A stretch of DNA of 64,000 nucleotides from Chitinophagaceae bacterium (GTDB lineage: Bacteria; Bacteroidota; Bacteroidia; Chitinophagales; Chitinophagaceae), in the NCBI GenBank assembly GCA_023251255.1, contig JAHEZD010000007.1:1-64000 (forward strand). Reading direction: 5' to 3'. A program made the translations under genes and the position numbers. The notes under the pieces are model-generated. The model had not been told where the DNA came from, searched no databases, and saw nothing but the letters and a program-made list of their open reading frames with translations. Below, one piece after another: positions 61,801 to 64,000 of this stretch; the first letter of the stretch is position 1; each line of letters opens with the position of its first letter.

Positions 61801-64000
61801 AATGGCAGCATTACCATTACCTCCCCCATAGTAGTAGGGCTTACTTATAGCATTGATGGCATTAACTTCCAATCATCTACCACCTTCAATAACCTGGCGG
61901 CAAACACCTACACCATTACGGTAAAAAGCCCAGCAGGATGTACAAACACCAGCACCGCTGTGCTCACTGCTACAGGCGGCGTGGCTGCTCCTGTGGCTAC
62001 TGCCACCCAACCAACCTGCGCAACTCCCACAGGCACGGTGACCATTATTTCACCTACTGGTACAGGGCTTACTTATAGCATTGATGGTACCAACTTCCAA
62101 GTGGGTACCTCCTTTACCAACCTGGCCCCCAACAGCTATACCGTTACGGTAAAGGATGCCAGTGGCTGCAGCAATACGGGTACCGTTACGGTGAACCCTC
62201 CATCTAGTGCACCTGCACCTATTTTGAGTACTGTACCACCAACTTGTACCACCAGCACGGGAAGCATCACCGTAACCAGCCCCGTTGGTAGCGGCTACAA
62301 CTATAGCCTTGATGGCACCATTTTCCAAACAACCACTTTATTCACCAACCTTTCACCCAGTACCTATACAGTAACGGTAAAGGATGGCAATGGATGTACC
62401 AATACAGGCACTGCCACCATCAATGCCCAACCTACTGTTCCTGTGCCAACACTCACATTGACCCAACCAACCTGCATACAACCAACAGGCAGTATTACCA
62501 TTGCTTCACCAACTGGCGCAATTTATACGTACAGCATTGACGGGATCAATTTCCAAACGGGTACTTCCTTTACCAACCTTGCTCCCAGCAACTACAGCAT
62601 TACAGCAAAAAATACAAGTGGGTGCACAGCCACCAGCAGCATTGCCACCATCAATACGGCACCAAGCATTGCTGCACCCAGCTTTACGGTTACGCAACCC
62701 ACCTGTACGGCGCAAGGCATCATCAGCATTGCGTCGCCAGTAGGAACAGCTTATATGTACAGTATTGATGGCGTGAACTTCCAAACGGGCACTTCATTTA
62801 CCAACCTTGCTCCCAATAGCTATACCATTACGGTAAAAAATACGGATGGATGTACCGCCAATAGTAGCATTGCCACCGTCAACGCAGCACCCAGTATTCC
62901 TGCGCCCAGCTTTGCGGTTACGCAACCAACCTGCACAGTAGCCACAGGCAGCATTACCATTGTTTCACCAACGGGTACAGGTTATACTTATAGTATTGAT
63001 GGCACCAACTTCCAAGCGGGGAACATATTCACGGTACTTGCTCCCAATACTTATACGGTTACGGCAAAAAGTGCGGACGGCTGCACCAGCACAGCCACGG
63101 CCACCGTTAACAATGCGCCTAGCTTTCCCGTACCAACAGTAGCTATAACACAGCCAACTTGTACAGTTGCACTAGGGAGCATTGTTGTAACCAGCCCTGT
63201 GGGCAATGCGTTTACCTATAGCATTGATGCCATCAACTTCCAGGTTTCGCCCAACTTCACCAATCTAGCGCCGGCCAGCTATACCTTAACGGTAAAGAAT
63301 TCAACCTGCTCCAATGTTTCCAGCTTTACCATTAACCCACCTTCCTCCCCCACTGCTGCGCCCACTGTTGTGTCGCCCATAACCTATTGCCAGAACACAG
63401 TTGCCAATGCCCTCACGGCCAATGGCAGCAACCTGCTCTGGTACGCATCGGCCACGGGAGGCATAGGAAGCAGCACGGCCCCTGTACCTGCTACCAGCAC
63501 CAGTGGCACCTTCCATTATTATGTAAGCCAAACAAGCGGTAGCTGCGAAAGCCCAAGGGCAGATATTGCGGTGCAGGTGGATGCTATGCCGGCCACACCT
63601 ATTGTTGTGCCCAATGGCAATACCAGCTTCTGTGAAGGACAGGATGTACCATTGACCAGCAGCACGGCCACAGGTTACCAATGGTACAAGGATGGCATAT
63701 TGCTGAATGGGGAAACCAATGCCGGTTATACCGCCGCACAGACCGGCTCCTATACTGTTTCAGTAACCAATGCAGCAGGCTGCAGCAATGTTTCTGCACC
63801 CACCAGCATCACCGTTTACCCCAACCCCATCGTTTCTGCTGGACCGGATGTGTTGGTATATGAAGGCGATAGTGCCAGGTTGCTGGGTTCCGCAACTGGG
63901 GGTACCACCTTCTCCTATCTATGGTCGCCACCCACTTATCTTTCCGATAACACCATTGCCCAGCCCTGGATTGTTAGGCCAACCATGGATGGTTACTATA
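58852..64000 (+). CDS. Giant SprB-repeat surface protein with inserted YVTN propeller (partial, runs off the edge)
   Basis: An open frame of 1716 complete codons with no stop before the window end. A signal peptide covers about 1-19 (ending NLAAD). In order: an N-terminal exported domain (about 22-250, DLAIVAVNAAISGSSDEISF); an Ig-like domain near 345-418 (SPVTYCQ, LLWYTAATGG, GSCES); and an Ig/HYR-like domain interrupted at about 495-796 by seven YVTN beta-propeller blades, resuming at CSGKPINFTITVNPLP. Nine SprB-like repeats fill about 821-1500, each with PTC...TGSI, YSIDG-NFQ and GC-T. Further Ig domains lie near 1502-1645, and a PKD-like domain (SAGPDV, YLWSPPTYL) is cut by the edge. It is probably a T9SS-secreted adhesin; the sorting domain is outside the window. 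Confidence 0.9.
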   Translation, partial: MCRILLFFFMAVCFGNLAADSQTTLNRGDLAIVAVNAAISGSSDEISFVCFKDITNGTEIQLTDNGYQSCVAVQWSGGEGGAIIKRTGGTIPKGTVITFRTAPFSFTYPDANWAVLDLSSTQLAGNLNMNSAGDQIYFAQGGTWTELTATCTITGPRTNPNAIFPGNAGRMLFGFSTSGSWVDFQMSSGESGLYPDMQCFSMAPTGSGAAFNKYTGPLTAATQTQWITRISTAGNWTTYSSSANYNSASPNYAVSNFTITINAGGDIPTAAWTAPTAALCASDASINLNNLVTGTAGGTWSGTGVTGNTFNPAGLNGNYDITYSVPYTSCSITQTSTITVISVAAPTVTSPVTYCQEAVAAPLTAVGTHLLWYTAATGGTGSNTAITPSTLTVGTTNYYVAETNGSCESVRSPITVITNSSATVNAVSSQTLCASKLTTAVSFSGSGTAIYNWTNDMPSIGLAASGTGNIPAFTALNTGTTPVIATITATPTAVGFAYVANYGIPLVPVAGTVSIINTSTNTVASSINVGTNPFGVAISPDGTRVYVTNYGSNTVSVINTATNTVISTIAVGSFPMGVAVSPDGTTAYVANQVSNNVSVISTSTNTVTATIPVSLQPQGICISPDGSKVYVANVNSNNVSVISTATNTVSNVVIVGSQPISLAITADGSRLYVTNFGTNNVSVINTSTNTVTSTIPVGTSPNGIAISPDGSKAYVTNQTSNNVSVIGISTNTVMATIAVGSQPQGVSFTSDGSKAYIANFGSGNVSVINTGTNTVTSTITVGTAPHSLGNFITQGSCSGKPINFTITVNPLPATPIASVTQQPTCDVPTGTINVSSPLGTGLTYSVNGVLFQSSPTFSGLTPGSYIVTVKNATGCTKTSSSVFISTGPTIPPTPIFVTTQPTCANNTGSITITFPTGAFYNYSVDGINYQPSPLFTNLAPNTYTVYVKNLVGGCTKSSTAIIGPSTALLAPAATITQPTCSNANGSITITSPIVVGLTYSIDGINFQSSTTFNNLAANTYTITVKSPAGCTNTSTAVLTATGGVAAPVATATQPTCATPTGTVTIISPTGTGLTYSIDGTNFQVGTSFTNLAPNSYTVTVKDASGCSNTGTVTVNPPSSAPAPILSTVPPTCTTSTGSITVTSPVGSGYNYSLDGTIFQTTTLFTNLSPSTYTVTVKDGNGCTNTGTATINAQPTVPVPTLTLTQPTCIQPTGSITIASPTGAIYTYSIDGINFQTGTSFTNLAPSNYSITAKNTSGCTATSSIATINTAPSIAAPSFTVTQPTCTAQGIISIASPVGTAYMYSIDGVNFQTGTSFTNLAPNSYTITVKNTDGCTANSSIATVNAAPSIPAPSFAVTQPTCTVATGSITIVSPTGTGYTYSIDGTNFQAGNIFTVLAPNTYTVTAKSADGCTSTATATVNNAPSFPVPTVAITQPTCTVALGSIVVTSPVGNAFTYSIDAINFQVSPNFTNLAPASYTLTVKNSTCSNVSSFTINPPSSPTAAPTVVSPITYCQNTVANALTANGSNLLWYASATGGIGSSTAPVPATSTSGTFHYYVSQTSGSCESPRADIAVQVDAMPATPIVVPNGNTSFCEGQDVPLTSSTATGYQWYKDGILLNGETNAGYTAAQTGSYTVSVTNAAGCSNVSAPTSITVYPNPIVSAGPDVLVYEGDSARLLGSATGGTTFSYLWSPPTYLSDNTIAQPWIVRPTMDGYY
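60334..61236 (+). repeat. Seven YVTN beta-propeller blade repeats
   Basis: Seven units of about 42 codons inside the giant gene. Each has AYVANxxSNNVSVI, a STNTV turn and a VGxxPxGVAISPDGS turn. Seven blades are the number needed for one closed propeller. They begin after TATPTAVG and end before GSCSGKP. Confidence 0.85.
61312..63350 (+). repeat. Nine SprB-like repeats
   Basis: Nine units of about 76 codons. Each opens with QPTC (PPTC once), has TGSITITSPTG, YSIDGTNFQ and FTNLAPNTYTVTVK, and closes at GC (T/S) plus a Pro-rich spacer. Unit 9 has STC in place of DGC. Two Cys per unit suggest a disulfide in each. Confidence 0.88.

Overview
The window comes from a member of the Bacteroidota, most likely the Chitinophagales/Chitinophagaceae (family placement is inference). 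The evidence is: several genes preceded by the Bacteroidota -7 element TAnnTTTG; giant secreted proteins ending in type IX secretion (T9SS) sorting domains; SprB-type repeats like those of gliding bacteria; an S9 dipeptidyl peptidase; a TonB-dependent receptor; and few visible Shine-Dalgarno sites. No tRNA, rRNA, CRISPR array, transposase or phage gene was seen.

Left part (1-23 kb). This is mostly core metabolism: a phospho-sugar mutase, a DUF3052-like protein, an M48 lipoprotein protease, plsY, prmA, pnp, rpsO, and a thyA-folA-membrane protein-methyltransferase cluster. Next comes a signalling block: a six-PAS histidine kinase whose membrane domain carries the copper/ethylene-site residues of plant ETR1, its LuxR-type response regulator, and two stand-alone receiver proteins. 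Proline dehydrogenase, a secreted fibre-like/propeller-like gene pair, an acyl-CoA thioesterase, a PlsC-type acyltransferase and a HAD phosphatase follow.

Middle (24.5-26.4 kb). This is a small accessory island. A GNAT-like protein and a 62-residue partner form a candidate toxin-antitoxin-like pair. It is bracketed by copies of a composite repeat made of a 34-bp palindrome, a 24-bp tandem array and a 22-bp tandem array. The larger gene has no ATG start because the repeat abuts its 5' end.

Region 26.5-49.4 kb. A DPP4-type peptidase is followed by three consecutive giant T9SS surface proteins (2151, 1450 and 1489 aa), all with DxDxDG (thrombospondin type 3-like) calcium-binding tracts. They are separated by terminators, a 22-bp perfect palindrome and a REP-like hairpin. 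Ribosomal protein S1 and a TonB-dependent receptor come next.

Right part (49.4-64 kb). Here are an SRPBCC protein, an orphan ABC-2 permease, folK and a deoxynucleoside kinase. A three-gene operon (glucosaminidase, SGNH hydrolase, MBOAT acyltransferase) probably handles O-acetylation of an envelope glycan. An M28 peptidase and an esterase lipoprotein follow. The last gene runs off the right edge: a giant adhesin-like protein with a complete seven-bladed YVTN propeller apparently inserted into an Ig-like domain, then nine SprB-like repeats.

Overall the window mixes housekeeping genes (folate/thymidylate, RNA turnover, translation) with a large investment in secreted and surface proteins. The most unusual items are the repeat-bracketed gene pair, the ethylene-receptor-like kinase and the propeller-in-domain giant protein.
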